A stretch of DNA of 64,000 nucleotides from Enoplolaimus lenunculus (lineage: Eukaryota; Nematoda; Enoplea; Enoplida; Thoracostomopsidae), in NCBI GenBank assembly GCA_030248215.1, contig JASANG010001625.1:82733-146732 (forward strand), in the 5' to 3' direction. Positions 12,301 through 23,066 of this stretch are shown piece by piece. Positions within the stretch are counted from its first letter, which is position 1; each line of letters opens with the position of its first letter. Under the pieces are notes generated by a model. It was not told the DNA's origin. It made no database searches and saw only the letters and a list, made by a program, of their open reading frames with translations. Position numbers and translations under genes: made by a program.

Positions 12301-12341
12301 GAAGATTCAACTCCTTCTGGGATAGTTTCAATTTCTGTCAT
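337..12341 (-). CDS. M13 family membrane metallopeptidase (neprilysin/ECE-like), 3' part off the left edge
   Basis: Family role: zinc endopeptidase that cleaves short peptides outside the cell; type II membrane protein. Thirteen exons in transcript order: 12341-11947, 10692-10478, 9554-9501, 8838-8677, 8155-8021, 7257-6983, 6582-6403, 4738-4652, 2980-2850, 2000-1894, 1438-1320, 1087-989, 518-337. All junction phases agree and give 713 codons plus two bases. Residues 1-178 are a Ser/Thr/Ala-rich cytosolic tail, about 179-203 one hydrophobic span, then the M13 ectodomain. Visible landmarks: paired Cys 213 and 218, the DPCDDFYTYACGGW block (234-247), Cys 317, an RW..C block in exon 11 and IGYPD at 661-665. 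The window ends just before the segment that should hold HExxH, the third zinc ligand and the C-terminal CxxW, so activity cannot be judged. The start is the first ATG of the open frame; introns are full of short transposons. M13 identity is firm; NEP versus ECE subtype is not decided. Confidence 0.93.
690..822 (-). mobile_element. Fragment of family B element (GACTC-rich MITE)
   Basis: Reads gaataaaatgattaataag, then a 'ggggtcc..ttttgagt' and 'gtccaatggtggatagattcc' run matching the inverted copy at 20.6 kb. No intact terminus. Lies in the intron between M13 exons 12 and 13. Confidence 0.55.
1480..1640 (+). mobile_element. Family A MITE, copy 1
   Basis: About 160 bp, running from gggccagtagcc plus a 'ggccaagggggctcacccccc' type stretch to aaggtgagctggctacggg. 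The ends are inverted repeats of GCCCGTAGCC. It sits in the M13 intron, about 40 bp upstream of the exon 11 acceptor in the gene's direction. Confidence 0.7.
2292..2489. mobile_element. CpG-rich inverted-repeat element with a perfect hairpin
   Basis: Ends match as imperfect inverted repeats of about 25 bp around TCGCTATACTTTTGATGACG. The interior is unlike its AT-rich surroundings: repeated cgtc/cgcc words, and a perfect 14-bp stem with a 5-base loop at 2410-2442 (ggtatcgtacgtga, atcac, tcacgtacgatacc). Probably a non-autonomous DNA transposon in an M13 intron. Confidence 0.6.
2548..2709 (+). mobile_element. Family A MITE, copy 2
   Basis: Starts acacgggcctgtagacaag, contains ggccaagggggctgatcc, and ends agatgagcttgctacacgcc. 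Same layout and length as the copy at 1480, more diverged. Confidence 0.6.
3216..3372. mobile_element. Family C MITE (TTAGGC core), copy 1
   Basis: Begins gggcccatgtatataaagatc, then gcgtgacgtttttctacggg, a core of TTAGG(C/T)-like units (cttaggtttaggtataaac, cttaggcgtaggaatac), and ends tactactactgttacgac. Order and termini match the better-preserved copies at 28.5, 33.6 and 37.7 kb. Confidence 0.6.
3480..4440. mobile_element. Family M large palindromic element, copy 1
   Basis: Its centre is a long imperfect palindrome, roughly 3867-4235. The inner arms read attcgacgcaacctgtggag and, inverted, ctccacaggttgcgccgaat; the outer arms are A/T-rich blocks around ttgttaaaaagttagac. A second copy lies at 5.4-6.15 kb. 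No coding capacity seen. A family A element is nested in its left part. Confidence 0.6.
3614..3776 (+). mobile_element. Family A MITE, copy 3, nested in family M
   Basis: Runs from agggtccgtagccaagg to aaggtgagctggcagcgggc and interrupts a family M copy: the matching copy at 5.4 kb lacks it. Confidence 0.6.
4960..5130 (+). repeat. Degenerate short tandem repeats (aacggggttag)
   Basis: taactgggttaggtttacta, taacggggttagtttggtcg and taacggggttaggattgcac follow one another at roughly 55-85 bp spacing, with gaaatttgg/gaaatattgg words between. Diverged minisatellite in an M13 intron. Confidence 0.45.
5370..6150. mobile_element. Family M large palindromic element, copy 2
   Basis: Same order as copy 1: gcattttcagcgtgcaacc, accaaatttcattttccgaa, a central inverted repeat (cattcgacgaagcctgcag against ctgcatcgagtgg), gaagctcaaataggcaaaac, and cccccttaggttcttcata near the right end, with cgcgtgatcaacat beyond. 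Free of the nested family A copy. Confidence 0.6.
7424..7821 (+). mobile_element. Family B MITE, copy 1
   Basis: Left end tatagttacacgaataagag, right end gttattcgggtcactaaagt: imperfect inverted repeats of the family consensus TACTGTAGTGACCCGAATAAGAG. Inside are actgatatttattttgccc, gttatccggttatggactg and caaaatggggacgcc. Lies in an M13 intron. Confidence 0.65.
8615..8656 (-). repeat. (TTAGGC)n tract
   Basis: About 41 bp of uninterrupted cttagg units, nearly seven copies of TTAGGC. It starts about 20 bases beyond the 5' splice site of M13 exon 4 (donor at 8676). TTAGGC is the nematode telomere repeat. Here no terminal inverted repeats of family C are obvious, so it may be a stripped core or an independent tract. 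Confidence 0.85.
8931..9010. mobile_element. Family E element fragment
   Basis: Begins atcagggtgcagccgcgcag and continues with cggaattcc and ccaattcctgttccag, as at the start of the element at 59.0 kb. No matching right end nearby. Confidence 0.45.
9833..10021. mobile_element. Palindromic MITE with ~45 bp inverted repeats
   Basis: Left arm acttccacaataacatgcg, tacaccaggtg, ggggtagtgtcatg; the right arm is its reverse complement, ending gcatgttagtgtggaagt. The interior is made of repeated aa(a/g)cttc / gaagccaaaa words that can also fold. About 190 bp, in the M13 intron between exons 2 and 3. Confidence 0.75.
11113..11306. mobile_element. Family C MITE (TTAGGC core), copy 2
   Basis: Left part ggcgtaacgtttttcggcag and gagtaagcttacgctttac; core acttaggcttaggcttagg with further variants to about 11265; right end ctactactgttacggccctg, ttcaatacatg. 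M13 intron between exons 1 and 2. Confidence 0.7.
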
Positions 12342-12559
12342 CGTTAATAATTTTTATATTTTGAATTTGGACAATTTTTTCAAGAGCTTTTTTTATAAAT
12401 TAGGAATAATGATACAAACGCTGAACTAAGTTTTCAAAATGTTCAATTCACTGATTCAAAAGTTGAACGATCTAAGCATTAACTGTTTGCTTGTGACGTT
12501 TACCTTCGATTCATTTAAGCTTATTAATATATTGTTTGAGATTTCTGTAATTTCACGGT

Positions 12560-12700
12560 AACAGCGGGCCCGTAGTGAGAGGGGGCAAGGGGGTTCACCT
12601 GTCTGGAAGAATTTTGCCCCCCGCCCGAAAAAATTTTAACCTTGGTCGTAAGTCATCGAAAATCCTTGTATGGCCTCCTGTCAAATAGTTGCAACGCGTG
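12560..12700 (+). mobile_element. Family A MITE, 5' half
   Basis: Begins acagcgggcccgtagtgag and agggggcaagggggttcacc, then ttgtatggcctcctgtcaaa, after which similarity stops and a TTAGGC-like sequence follows. It lies about 220 bp upstream of the M13 start codon. Confidence 0.55.
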
Positions 12701-15700
12701 GTACTTTGGTTGGTGTCCAGTTTCCGGCGGAACGACGAGCAGCCTTAGGCTTTTGACTAATCTTTTGCGTATTAGCTTAGGCGCAAGCTTAAGTTTCAGG
12801 CATTTTAAATTTATTCTTGCATTGTGATTTTGGCTTACATACATTTGAGCTTGGCTCAGGAATGAGATTATACTATTGCTAACTTTGTCATCAAAAAATT
12901 CACACGAAGACACATGCGTAACTGCTAAAACATATGCGGCACGGCATAATTATTCACATTTTCACAACGTCTGTGACATTAAAAATTATAGATATGGTAA
13001 CTCATAGATGTATTTGTATTTCAATCAGGGGCGTAGTGAGAATTTACAGTTCGGGATGACATAACTTCATGTTTGTGTTTTGCAAGCAAACGTAAATGAG
13101 CAAGAAAATTTCCTTGACTTTTAGAACACACTAGGTTAGTTGTAAACACTGTACTGATGCCTATTTTAAAGTTATATTTCAAGGAATTTAGATGATGCAG
13201 TGTCAAGCAAAATTGTTATTAGAGCATGGATCTCGCTCGCTACAACTAAGTGTCAAGATAAACTGCAAGCAATCAAACTTCACTACTTTTACTCACTGAT
13301 TATTAAGACAACCACTCCGCCCAACAGGTCCGCAGCCAGCTCACCTTACTAGAGCGCTAAACATTATTCATGAAACGCATACATGACTTTTCGATGACCA
13401 ACGAGCAAGGTTGAAGTTTTCTAGGTTCCAAAATTCGTCCAGGGAGGGCTGAGCTTCTATGACCGTCTCAATATTTAGCGAACATTAGGGAAAATATTTG
13501 CATATTTCATATTTTTTAAGAAATTAACACCTTCTAAGCGGTTTAAGCTTGCAAACGCTTGCAGCAGGCATCAAATTTTTAGTACAGCAATCAAAACACC
13601 AATTTTTATTAAATGAGAACTAACACTAAGCTCTGTACTTTTGAAAGGCGTAATTAGTCGCGGCATGACATGCTACATTTATCCCAGTACGGAGATCAGA
13701 CGGATTTTCCTCGATTAAAATGTATAAACAGGTTTTAGGTAGCGACAGTTTTAGCTTGTAGCGATAGAAACCTAATCCCGTACTTTCAAATGTGTGTAGC
13801 ACATATCTGGTTATAGGTCTTGTAGCCTGCGATCCAGTGAACTCTGGGCCTCAATGCACATTTTTCGCATTTGATTTGCTCTACTCGTTTACCAATTTTG
13901 AGTTCAACAACTAAAATAGTTAGTGGTAACGTAAATTAAACCTTTGGCTGTGAAAATTGTGACTAAAGTAAGGAATTTATTTTTACACAAATCAAACTAT
14001 GCTCACCAATGTTCCTTAGTCTACTCTTGCATAGAGGGTGCTATAATCAAGTAATTGCGAAATTTTTGTACGTGCAATCAATACACAATGTACAATGTTT
14101 AATAATTAATATTTGTATATGTAGTTCGAAATCTACACAAGACGTGTCGAGAGCACCTTTGAGCTTAAACGTCAATCAAATATAGCTCATACAGCATAGC
14201 AAACGCCATCAACCGAGAGACTCGTGCTTAAGTTCTGGGTTGAAAATAAGTGTGTGACGAAATAAAAATATTCATGCTGGAAAGGGTTAACGATTTGTAT
14301 ACTTTATACAAACTGTTCCCAAACTTATCTCGAGAAAAATGCTTCTAAGAATGACCTAGGTTCTCGGCTACTTCCATCGTAAAAGTTCGACCACTCAGTT
14401 TCAGGCCAAGCGCAGATCCTTGGGGAATGGGGGTATGCATCCCCCGCCGGCAGCCGAGTGAAATTTATTCAGGGCTAAAATCAAAATTACACAGCAAATT
14501 TTTGTTCCAATATCTTGAAATTTCACAGTTCCGTAAGGGCTTCGTCCAGAAGCTTCGCACAACTAATTTTACAAGTACTCTGACCATTTTCTAAACCATG
14601 GCACCGCCGGTGTTTAAATATATAAGCTTATATTAGTGCGGATTCAGCAGACATAAGGAATGAATGAATTTACCGGCGTACGTATGAGTTTCTGTGTAAG
14701 TTTTGGCTTGTTTTATATGCGTAAAAATATGTTGTGCATCCGCGTACCAGGAATTTCTAGATCAGCCAGTGTTTCAGCCTAAGGCTTAGCCTGGATCTAA
14801 GCTTTGCTCTAGACTTGTACTTTGGGTTTAATACCTTGCAAAATCTCAGAAAACGTTTGTTTTCAAAACAATTTACATCAGTTGTTGAGTAGACGTAAAC
14901 AAACAATGGGGGCCAGGACTCAGTACCTACGGGATTCCTTGCCCACAGTAAATATTTGTCACAATTTAACATCACGAAAATGCAATATCTTATCGGTGAC
15001 AGGCAAAAACAACTTTAGGTTGACTTGAAAATCAATTAACAAACTACTTTGTTTACCGGTTTGCATTAAAGTTTACAGTGAAAACTTTCGCCGCAACAAA
15101 TATTTGTTTATTGCGAGACTTTTGTGATGTCAAAGCGGTCATTTAGAGCCCAGAAAGAGGAGAGTCGACCAAAACGTACACAATTAAAGGTGAAATTGAA
15201 ACTTTGAATGAAAAATGCACAATTTATTAGACGTATCCAGATTTGTCCATAGTCAAATGACGCCGGGGTTCCTAGCCAGAGATGCTAAAAGGATGTCTGA
15301 CTTTTGCATAACAACTTTCGTACTTGTTTAGTTTCCCTCGACAATAGCGTAAATTTGATAGAACGCGAAAGACTTCAACACACTACTGCTGATTATATAT
15401 TTGCCTAACCCTAAGCTTATCCCTAGGCTTAGGCTAAACCAGAGCGTAAACTTGGACTTGCCCTAAAGCCTCAGCTTATATTATTAATCCACGTCATAAT
15501 ATACGGGGGTCATTTTGTGGAGGAGAATGAAAACAAGTCTTTTATATTGTATGTCTTACAATGCATATTTAAAAAAGCGTCCCATCGACATCTGCAAAGT
15601 TTTTGCTAAAATTATATTTTGGCATATACAGAAGTCACCAGTTAATTCGTAGGGACCGAACGATTTTATCACAAAAATTCTAACGGCAGGGCGTACGCCC

Positions 15701-16080
15701 CTCGCCGTCCTTTGGATCCGCGAGTGACCCTGAGTATATCTTGGGTACTGCTAATGCGCGACGGGGTGGGAGTACGTTTCCCTTTCCATATTATGACATC
15801 GGTGAGAAACCTAACCCTCTGTGAATACCAACAAATTGTTTTGCTTCTTAAATGTAATTATCACAAGACTTCGTTCAAGCTCAGCTTATATTTTTCATTT
15901 TCGACTCTCGTTTGCTTGAACACCGCTGCGAAATAACTCAACCGTATCTGTTGCAAGCAACGACTTTACCAAATATGCATGGCAAACGCAAATTGTCACG
16001 CTTTGTAGTCTACGATGATTTTGTTCAAAAACCTTAGTTTGAGAAAAGATACTAAATTTTCGATCCGTATTCAGTAACCA
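12700..16080. other. No gene seen; one family A remnant
   Basis: AT-rich sequence with no exon-like frame bounded by plausible splice sites. A reversed family A remnant at about 13328-13470 contains gcagccagctcaccttacta and a degraded second end. TTAGGC-like words occur at 12740-12790 and 15400-15480 (ccctaggcttaggctaaacc). About 14.4 kb has a C/G-rich patch with no recognisable identity. Confidence 0.4.
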
Positions 16081-16094
16081 TTTTAAATCATGAG

Positions 16095-16247
16095 TAATAA
16101 ATCTATCAGACAGGGAGAACTCTGTCCACCTGAAAGTGTCCCCCTAGAATACATTCAACCTTGCTCGTAAGTGATCGAATACCCTTTATATGACTGTCCT
16201 GAAAAACGTTTAGCATCTCCAGCAAGATGAGCTGGCTACGGGCCTGG
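16095..16247 (+). mobile_element. Family A MITE, 3' portion
   Basis: Contains gaatacattcaaccttgctcg, catatgactgtcctg-like middle words and the terminus agatgagctggctacgggcc. The left end is degraded. Confidence 0.5.
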
Positions 16248-16507
16248 TTACATGATATAAATCCTGTACATAAACGTAGGAAAAGATTGTCTACATTAAT
16301 TTAATTAACAACCATGGAAACATCTCTCAATTTCATTGATGTTGCATTAAAATTGTACTGAACACAGTGCCTTAGCACAAAATTCTAGCTACAGGTTTGC
16401 GATGAAATAAGCTACCAAGCAACGAAAGCAAAAACTGTTGATATATTAAACACCTGAAATATTCGGAATTGAAATATTTTATTGTAATCCCGCGATAACA
16501 TAACATG

Positions 16508-16965
16508 TACTGTAGTGACCCAAATAAGAGGGGGGACTGATATTTATTTGCCCTGTCCAGAGGATACCGCCCCGGTTATTCGCTTACGGACTGTTTTTTA
16601 TTTTTAATTCGCCATCCGCCGCCCTTCGTTACTGATATATATTTGGTATTGCAACTATCCGTTAAATTAAACGTTTATTTGCCTTGTATATCAAAAGCTT
16701 GAGCGATAATGCAAGGTTACACGTTAGGAATGTACTTTCAAAAGTTAAGTATGCTCTAAAGTTTCAAACGCACCTTTATTTGGTCCTGGAGTAATTCTAT
16801 GCACTAGAATTAGAGATAATTGGCGTTTATTGACTTTAATTGGGTTTAGTGACTATCCGCTTATGGATTCTTATTACGGATACGGACTCCTATTGATTGG
16901 GACTCAAAATTCGAATCCACCCTGTTATTACTCTCCACTCCTCCTTTATTCGGGTTACTACAGTA
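16508..16965 (+). mobile_element. Family B MITE, copy 2
   Basis: Starts tactgtagtgacccaaataa and ends tattcgggttactacagta: inverted ends of about 20 bp. The interior has ggactgatatttatttgccc, a block gttattcgcttacggactg, an A/T-rich middle, then tacggactcctattgattgg. About 458 bp with no coding frame of note. Confidence 0.75.
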
Positions 16966-17140
16966 TAAATATATCATTATTTCAGATTATTGTGATATAT
17001 ACAATTTGTAATTCTTTGTGATATATACGATTTGTAATTCTGGAACATAATCACAGTGTACCGGTTTACTTCTTCCATACTACTGTTACTTTGAAACAAG
17101 GTCAAAAATCTCCCCGCCACGTTTATATTATTCTTTTACC

Positions 17141-17971
17141 TACTGTATTGACCCGAATAAGAGGGGGGACTGATATTTATTTGGCCTCTCCAGAGGGCAC
17201 CCCCTTGTTATTCGGTTACGGACTGTTAGTTATTTATAACCCACGCTCTGCCACCCTTCGTTACTGATATATATCCGGTACTGCAATTATCCGTTGAATT
17301 AAACGTTTATTTGTCTTGTGTCAATAGCTTGAGCGATAATTCAAGGATATACTTATGAATGTACTTTCAAAATTTAAGTACGCTTTAAAGTTTCGAACTC
17401 AAATTATTTGGTCCTGGAGTCATTTATGCGCAATAATTAGGGTTAATTGACATTTATGCAGTTGCGGATCCACGGGGGGCCACCCCGGCCGTGGCCCCCC
17501 CAACAGCATCTCGACAAAAATTATATAGTGTCAATTGCTGTTCTACGCTGTTTATTTCTCTGTTTTATACACAATAGTATAAGCACGTTTTAAAGTTTCT
17601 TGGCCCTGGAGTCATTTATGCGCTACAATTAGGGATAATAGACATTTATGGACTCTAAACAAGGGCGTAAGGACTATACCCGCTTACGGATTCTTATTAG
17701 GGATACGGACTCCTATTAATTGGGACTCAAAATGGGGACCCCCCTCTTATTTGGGTCACTACAGTATGGGTCAAAAATAAGTTTAGTACCTGTGAAATTT
17801 TGGCCCCCCTTCATTTTGAGATCCTGGATCCGCCACTGCATTTATGGACTCTTATTAGGGTTTAGGGACTCTATCCGCTTACGGACTCTTATTAGGGGTA
17901 CGGACTCCTATTGATTCGGACCCAAAATGGGGACCCCTCTTATTACCCCTCTTATTCGGGTCAATACAGTA
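17141..17971 (+). mobile_element. Family B composite (two overlapping copies)
   Basis: Starts tactgtattgacccgaataa. A first right end, ttgggtcactacagta, lies at 17751-17766; sequence then resumes in family B text and reaches a second right end, ttattcgggtcaatacagta, at 17952-17971. The short phrase 'tacggactcttattaggg' is repeated several times. This is nested or tandem insertion. Confidence 0.65.
17470..17508. repeat. GC-rich hairpin inside family B
   Basis: acggggggccaccccggccg followed by tggccccccc forms a near-perfect GC-only stem in otherwise AT-rich DNA. It occurs in this copy only. Confidence 0.55.
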
Positions 17972-18236
17972 AACTAAACATTAAAATTAAGCTAAGGTAC
18001 GAGCGAATCCTAATTCTAAGCCTAAGCCCAAGCTTAATGCCCCAACTTATTATATATTTTTATGTTTCCAGTTTATTTCACTGAAAGTACGAACTTGGGG
18101 GGATAATCGACCAACTTATAATAGACCTCAACTGGAATGAAACTTAGGCGATATCGGTATATGTGTACGTAACTGCATATAAAGCAAATGTTGCCGTGCT
18201 TGTGCATATACACCGGTATAAGAAGTTGTTGTAATG

Positions 18237-18309
18237 ACCGCGTGGTGTAGTGGTAGCATGCGTGGCTCGAGCGCAAGAGGGCCTAGGTTCAATTCCAGGC
18301 GTAGTCTTT
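18237..18309 (+). repeat. tRNA-like sequence (SINE head or tRNA pseudogene)
   Basis: Box A-like tggtgtagtggtagc and box B-like aggttcaattccagg are correctly spaced. The acceptor stem (gaccgcg against cgtagtc) has a mismatch and a wobble pair, and the anticodon arm is poor. Together with a trailing unique-looking body this suggests a tRNA-derived SINE rather than a working tRNA. A similar head on the minus strand at 48.2 kb supports that. Confidence 0.55.
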
Positions 18310-19662
18310 AACTTTGGGCAAAACTTCAAACAGGGGTGGCGGTGACCGTTAGTACCAGCAGGCCAGTGTTCTCAAATTTGGATAGCATCATACAAAAAAG
18401 ACTAATTGTAAAAAGGTACAGATGTCAAGCTCCATGCCGAAACTTTTGTTCCCCCTGTGCTGTTCGTTAGACCTAATACAACTTAATAAAATGAAAAATC
18501 ATTCAATTACAAAGGGTGAAATTAGTGATCGCAAGACGCAATATTCTTTTCTAGTGTTTTAGAGAGCTGGAAATTGTGTCGTGCAAATCGTTCGTTTGAA
18601 GCTCACAGTGGGATATACTTTGGATACTAATAAAATAATGACAACAAAAATAAAGCTATATTGTTCCATAGGTCCAATATGTAACTTTGCACAAATTTTG
18701 CTAACCATTGGATAAAAACTGCAAAATTTCAAAGCAAATAAGTATCTTACGCCACCAATAAATCGTTGATTCAACAATGTTATATACCTATGCTAACCAG
18801 TCGAAGTGGCAGGAGTGTACTGTTTCAAACTAGGCGAATATTATTCACTCGAGCAAAAAATGTAATTCTCGGTTCGCAAACCGGTATTTGGTATCCACTT
18901 GAAAGTTGTTTTGAGGAAAAAAGTCTTTTTAAAACTCATAAAAATGTGTATTCTTAACATACAGAACTGGTGAAAAATCGCCAGCTAATAATTTAAAAGG
19001 CATAAGTAACGTTATAGTTTAAACATGTTTCTAAACCTATATATCTAAGCCTAACCTTTAGAGTAAAAGATTGGTTTAAAAGTCTATGCCTACACTATTG
19101 CAGTCCACCGAAAACTGGGACGGCTTTGAAATTAACATAGGCTATAAAAACTAGTAGTTCCAGTATCAAGCAAACTAGAACAGTGCAAAATCTAAATATT
19201 TCAAAGCTTTTCGTATAAAGAAAAGATCAAAGAAAAATAAAAATATTCAGCAGTCTTGTATGGTTCAAGCGTACGTGGTTAGACAAGTAAAAGAGTTATT
19301 TAGTATGCTGTGTTTTCAAAGTATGTTTTGCTCCTGGTTAATTTTATAAAATCGGGCACAAAAACACTGTCCCAACTTTAGTGACCCAAAGCACCGAGCA
19401 AACAGGGGGCAAGGGGGCACCCCTGCCGATAACCAAAATTTTGTACTTGTTTAACCAAACCAGCTAATCGCTCTCTGTACAAATTTTAGAAAATACAGGC
19501 TTTCTTATATTGCGCCTTGGAATGTTTTGGCAATCATTTCAGAAATATCACTGAAAAACTTAATAACTAATTTGATTATTTTTTACTGTTTATGTTTAGT
19601 TTTGACTCAATTGTAAATAAAGGTATCCGACAACTATTCAAGAAACTCCTTTATTTATGTAT

Positions 19663-19690
19663 AGAAATAAATAAATAAATAAATAAATAA

Positions 19691-19737
<47 letters not shown>
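19663..19737. repeat. Microsatellite (AAAT)n then (AT)n
   Basis: About eight aaat units are followed directly by about seventeen at units. Confidence 0.95.
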
Positions 19738-20399
19738 CGTTTTTGTTTCTGATTCGAATTAGTAGCTATAAAAATTGACTGACTTTCGCGACCACATACG
19801 AGATTAAAATACAGACTTTTACCATTGACATGATTCTGTAATTGCGCAAAATAGTTTTAAAGAACATAGTCGTATGGAGAAATGAAGGCGCTTCAAGCCT
19901 GATGATAAACCATATGGTTCTGCCTGCCACCGTTTGAGAAATAAAATTTTCTTAGCAAAGTAGTTTAAAAAAGCATGTTCAAAAAATAAGTAATATAAGT
20001 TTCTGAAATTCGTTCCAATTAATATGTTTTGTTGGCTGCTATGGACCCAAGTTTTAAAAATCGTACTACGTTTGGTTAAAATTTAACTAAGTAGGCATTC
20101 TATAAAAATACCCACCCTTTATGAAGTAGCATTATCAATGCGGTTTGGGGCCTAATTAAATGACATCAAATAGTTTACAGCAAACAAAGACCGAAACGAA
20201 ACCACTGTACAATGTATAAAAGCTCAGATGTTGAATTTTAATTGTGGTTAATTTAATTTTGCTTGCATATAAAACTTGGAAATATATCCGAAACGCAGAC
20301 CACAACAAGGAATTGTTATACTAGACGGTGCATGGGAGGAAGCAAGAAATTTTTTCCGGCCGCCCATGTAATGATCAAGGGCGGAAAGATTTTCTGCAG

Positions 20400-20545
20400 G
20401 AAAATACTTGAGCAAGCCTAACCTTTAGACTATTTTTTGTTTAAACGTAGGCTTAGGCTGTGGTATATGCTTATTCTTGTGCTTAGGCTTAGATTTAGGC
20501 TTACAAATGTGCTGCTGCTACTGTAACGGCACTGTTCTGTGCATT
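20400..20545. mobile_element. Family C MITE (TTAGGC core), copy 3
   Basis: gcctaacctttagactattt, taggcttaggctgtgg, gcttaggcttagatttagg, then tgctgctactgtaacggcac and tgttctgtgcattggccc. The right end fits the family; the left end is unclear. Confidence 0.55.
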
Positions 20546-20585
20546 GGCCCATTTGAAACAAGGTAAACCTTAGTAAGGTATTTAC

Positions 20586-20975
20586 TGTACTGACCCGAAT
20601 AAAATGATTTAATAAGAGGGGGTCCTCATTTTGAGTCCTAATCAATTGGGAGTCCGTATCCCTAATAAGAGTCCGTAAGCGGATAGAGTCCCTGAACCAT
20701 AGAGTCCATAACTGTCAATTATCTTTAATTGCAGTCCTTAAATGACTCCAAAACCAAATAAAGTTTAGCTCGTAACTTTAAAGCATAAATTTTGAAAGTA
20801 TATTCCTAAAGTATAACCTTTTACTTCATCGGCTACGCATTTAATACAACACAAATAAATGTTTAATTCAACGGATAGTTGCAATACTGGATATATATAA
20901 GTAACGAATGGCGCCGGAGGGCAGGTTAAAAACAAATAACAGTCCGTAACCGAATAACAGCGGGTACTCTCTGGA
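20586..20975 (-). mobile_element. Family B MITE, inverted copy
   Basis: Reads tactgtactgacccgaataa, then ccctaataagagtccgtaag and, near the other end, cagtccgtaaccgaataaca followed by gcgggtactctctggag: the reverse of copies at 16.5 and 17.1 kb. Confidence 0.65.
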
Positions 20976-21518
20976 GATGCAATTGCAGTCTATAAAATTA
21001 CGATGGCGCGATTCCGCGTTGGACATGGACTACATTTCCGTGTGTTAGATACAAATGAAATCTAAGTTGCATTAGGTTCAATTTCTTGTTCGTGATAGGT
21101 TTTCAACAACAACATACGTTGGTTTACTTTTTTCCCGAACGCACGAAGTTGTGCATGGAGCTCATAAGTAGACAGCGTACCTTAATGAACTGAGCATAAG
21201 ACTCCCTTCCAGCTCAGAACCATAATTTGTCCAGAAACTTTGCGAAAGCTGAAGATTTTTATAAATTGTTTATTATAAAGAATGTGGCAACATATTCGTA
21301 CAACAGTAGCAACGCAACACTACTCGGAAAAACAGTTGGAAGTCAAAGTATTAGTAGAAACCAGGAACAGAACATAAAAGCATCAAAAAAAGTTTTCGTT
21401 CGTTGGGGTTTATCTCCGCTGTTTTGCCTATACGGCCCAACTCATGCATGATTGTCGGACCTTGTGGTAATGACACCCTCTAATATTGAGATCCCTAGCC
21501 AAAAACCCAAAATCTTAC

Positions 21519-21604
21519 CTGGCAACCATTGGAATGATCTTTTCGTCATCAGACCAACGTGGCGCTTGATGATACTTGTGATGTTGCCGATGAGCTGACG
21601 TCAT
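21519..21604 (-). CDS. Candidate first coding exon of an unrecognised gene
   Basis: ATG at 21604 opens 28 codons rich in His and Arg early on, then RWSDDEKIIPMV, followed by a strong donor (gccag, then gtaaga) in phase 2. No continuing exon was found downstream on the minus strand (12.4-21.5 kb), and the protein is not recognised. It may be a real short first exon or a chance frame. Confidence 0.25.
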
Positions 21605-23060
21605 TTGTGTGTGAAGATTAAAATTAGTTAGCTAATAACCAACATGAATAATTGAGTGGTTTAGAAATTATGAGAAATGTTGAATTATTGATAGAGATAT
21701 GTTTTAAAACACTGAAATATATTTTTTAAAATTCTTAGAATTTTAAGCAATACGGGTTGCGATATATTTCAAAATGCCGTGCTGCGCTGTCTGATGTACA
21801 ATGAAACAATTTTAATGTGACATGCGGCGGTTTCTGGCGGTACATGGCTGGTACAGGGCAACTTTAACCGGTCCTTGTATTTAAAATTGAAAAAAAGATG
21901 CAAATCCAACTTCCTGCAATAAATGTTCAATGATACACCATTGGGTTAAATCATGGTGAGAGGTAAAACAGATATGTTACCGGCAGGATGGGGTTGAGTT
22001 AAACCCATTTCATAACGCAATAAAATTCATTGCTGGTTTTTTTAAAAAGATTTGAAATTAAAATTAAATTTGTTAAAACCAAGGGTGACATCATAGGGGT
22101 GGCTTCAGTATAGTCTACGTAAAAGATTAAAAATTTCAAGATTTGACTCAAAATTACAATATGTGTTACGAATCTACAATTCGTCTGCCGAGAACTTGAC
22201 ACCTAACAGAATAATATAGCATATAAATAAGAGCAGAATCCAAGTGTAATCCTTAACCTGAGCCTAAGCCTTAACATAATGATGGGTGACGTATGGTCGA
22301 GTTGATGAAATTCGGATTGCAAGTTGTCGGGCGACAAGGTGTCGATCGGCACATTGTAGTGATACCAGGTGTTATATGCACAACTTTGCAAATGCCAGGC
22401 TGTGTTTATGCGGGAAGGATTTATTAATGCTCAGAATTAGCGCAAAAACAACTTCAGATTTTCATTAGAGCAACCAGAAAAATGGTTATAAATCATTATC
22501 ATCCACAGTGACATACAAGCACGCATACAAAGGTTGTTTGGGGAGACATATTCCTTCAAAATTTGCAGAGACAAGAAAAAACATTTTAGTAGAATAACCT
22601 AACTCGATCCTATACTTCGAAAAATATTTTTCGCCCGATACGGTCAGTCTTAAAAAACATTTAATAAAGTTATACTCTTCGAAATGAAATCCAAACTATA
22701 CGTCTCTAGTACCTTATGCATTGAATGCTTATTAGTTCTATAATGGGTTTGCCTACAGCAACTATAATTCTATAAAGTTTGTATATTTTTCAGAGATATT
22801 AAATGGAATTTTTTTAAAATGAATTGTTTACTTTAAGAGTTGGATTACTTTTTCTGGGTTTGCTAAGAGCGATTAGACTTGCATTATTATTACACTTGCA
22901 TAGAACCTTTTGACCATACCAGCCAGACCATGGACCTTAACACAAGGGAATAAAACCGAAAGTAATTGTATTAAGATTTTACACAAAAATGGCGAGACAG
23001 CTTTATTCGCTGGCAGTATCCAAAACGACTTCTGAAACAAAATCAATACTGTGGCAGTTA
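21605..23060. other. No gene seen
   Basis: AT-rich; only short unbounded frames. A degenerate TTAGGC-like run (cctgagcctaagccttaac) lies at 22256-22275. Confidence 0.4.
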
Positions 23061-23066
23061 GTATCA

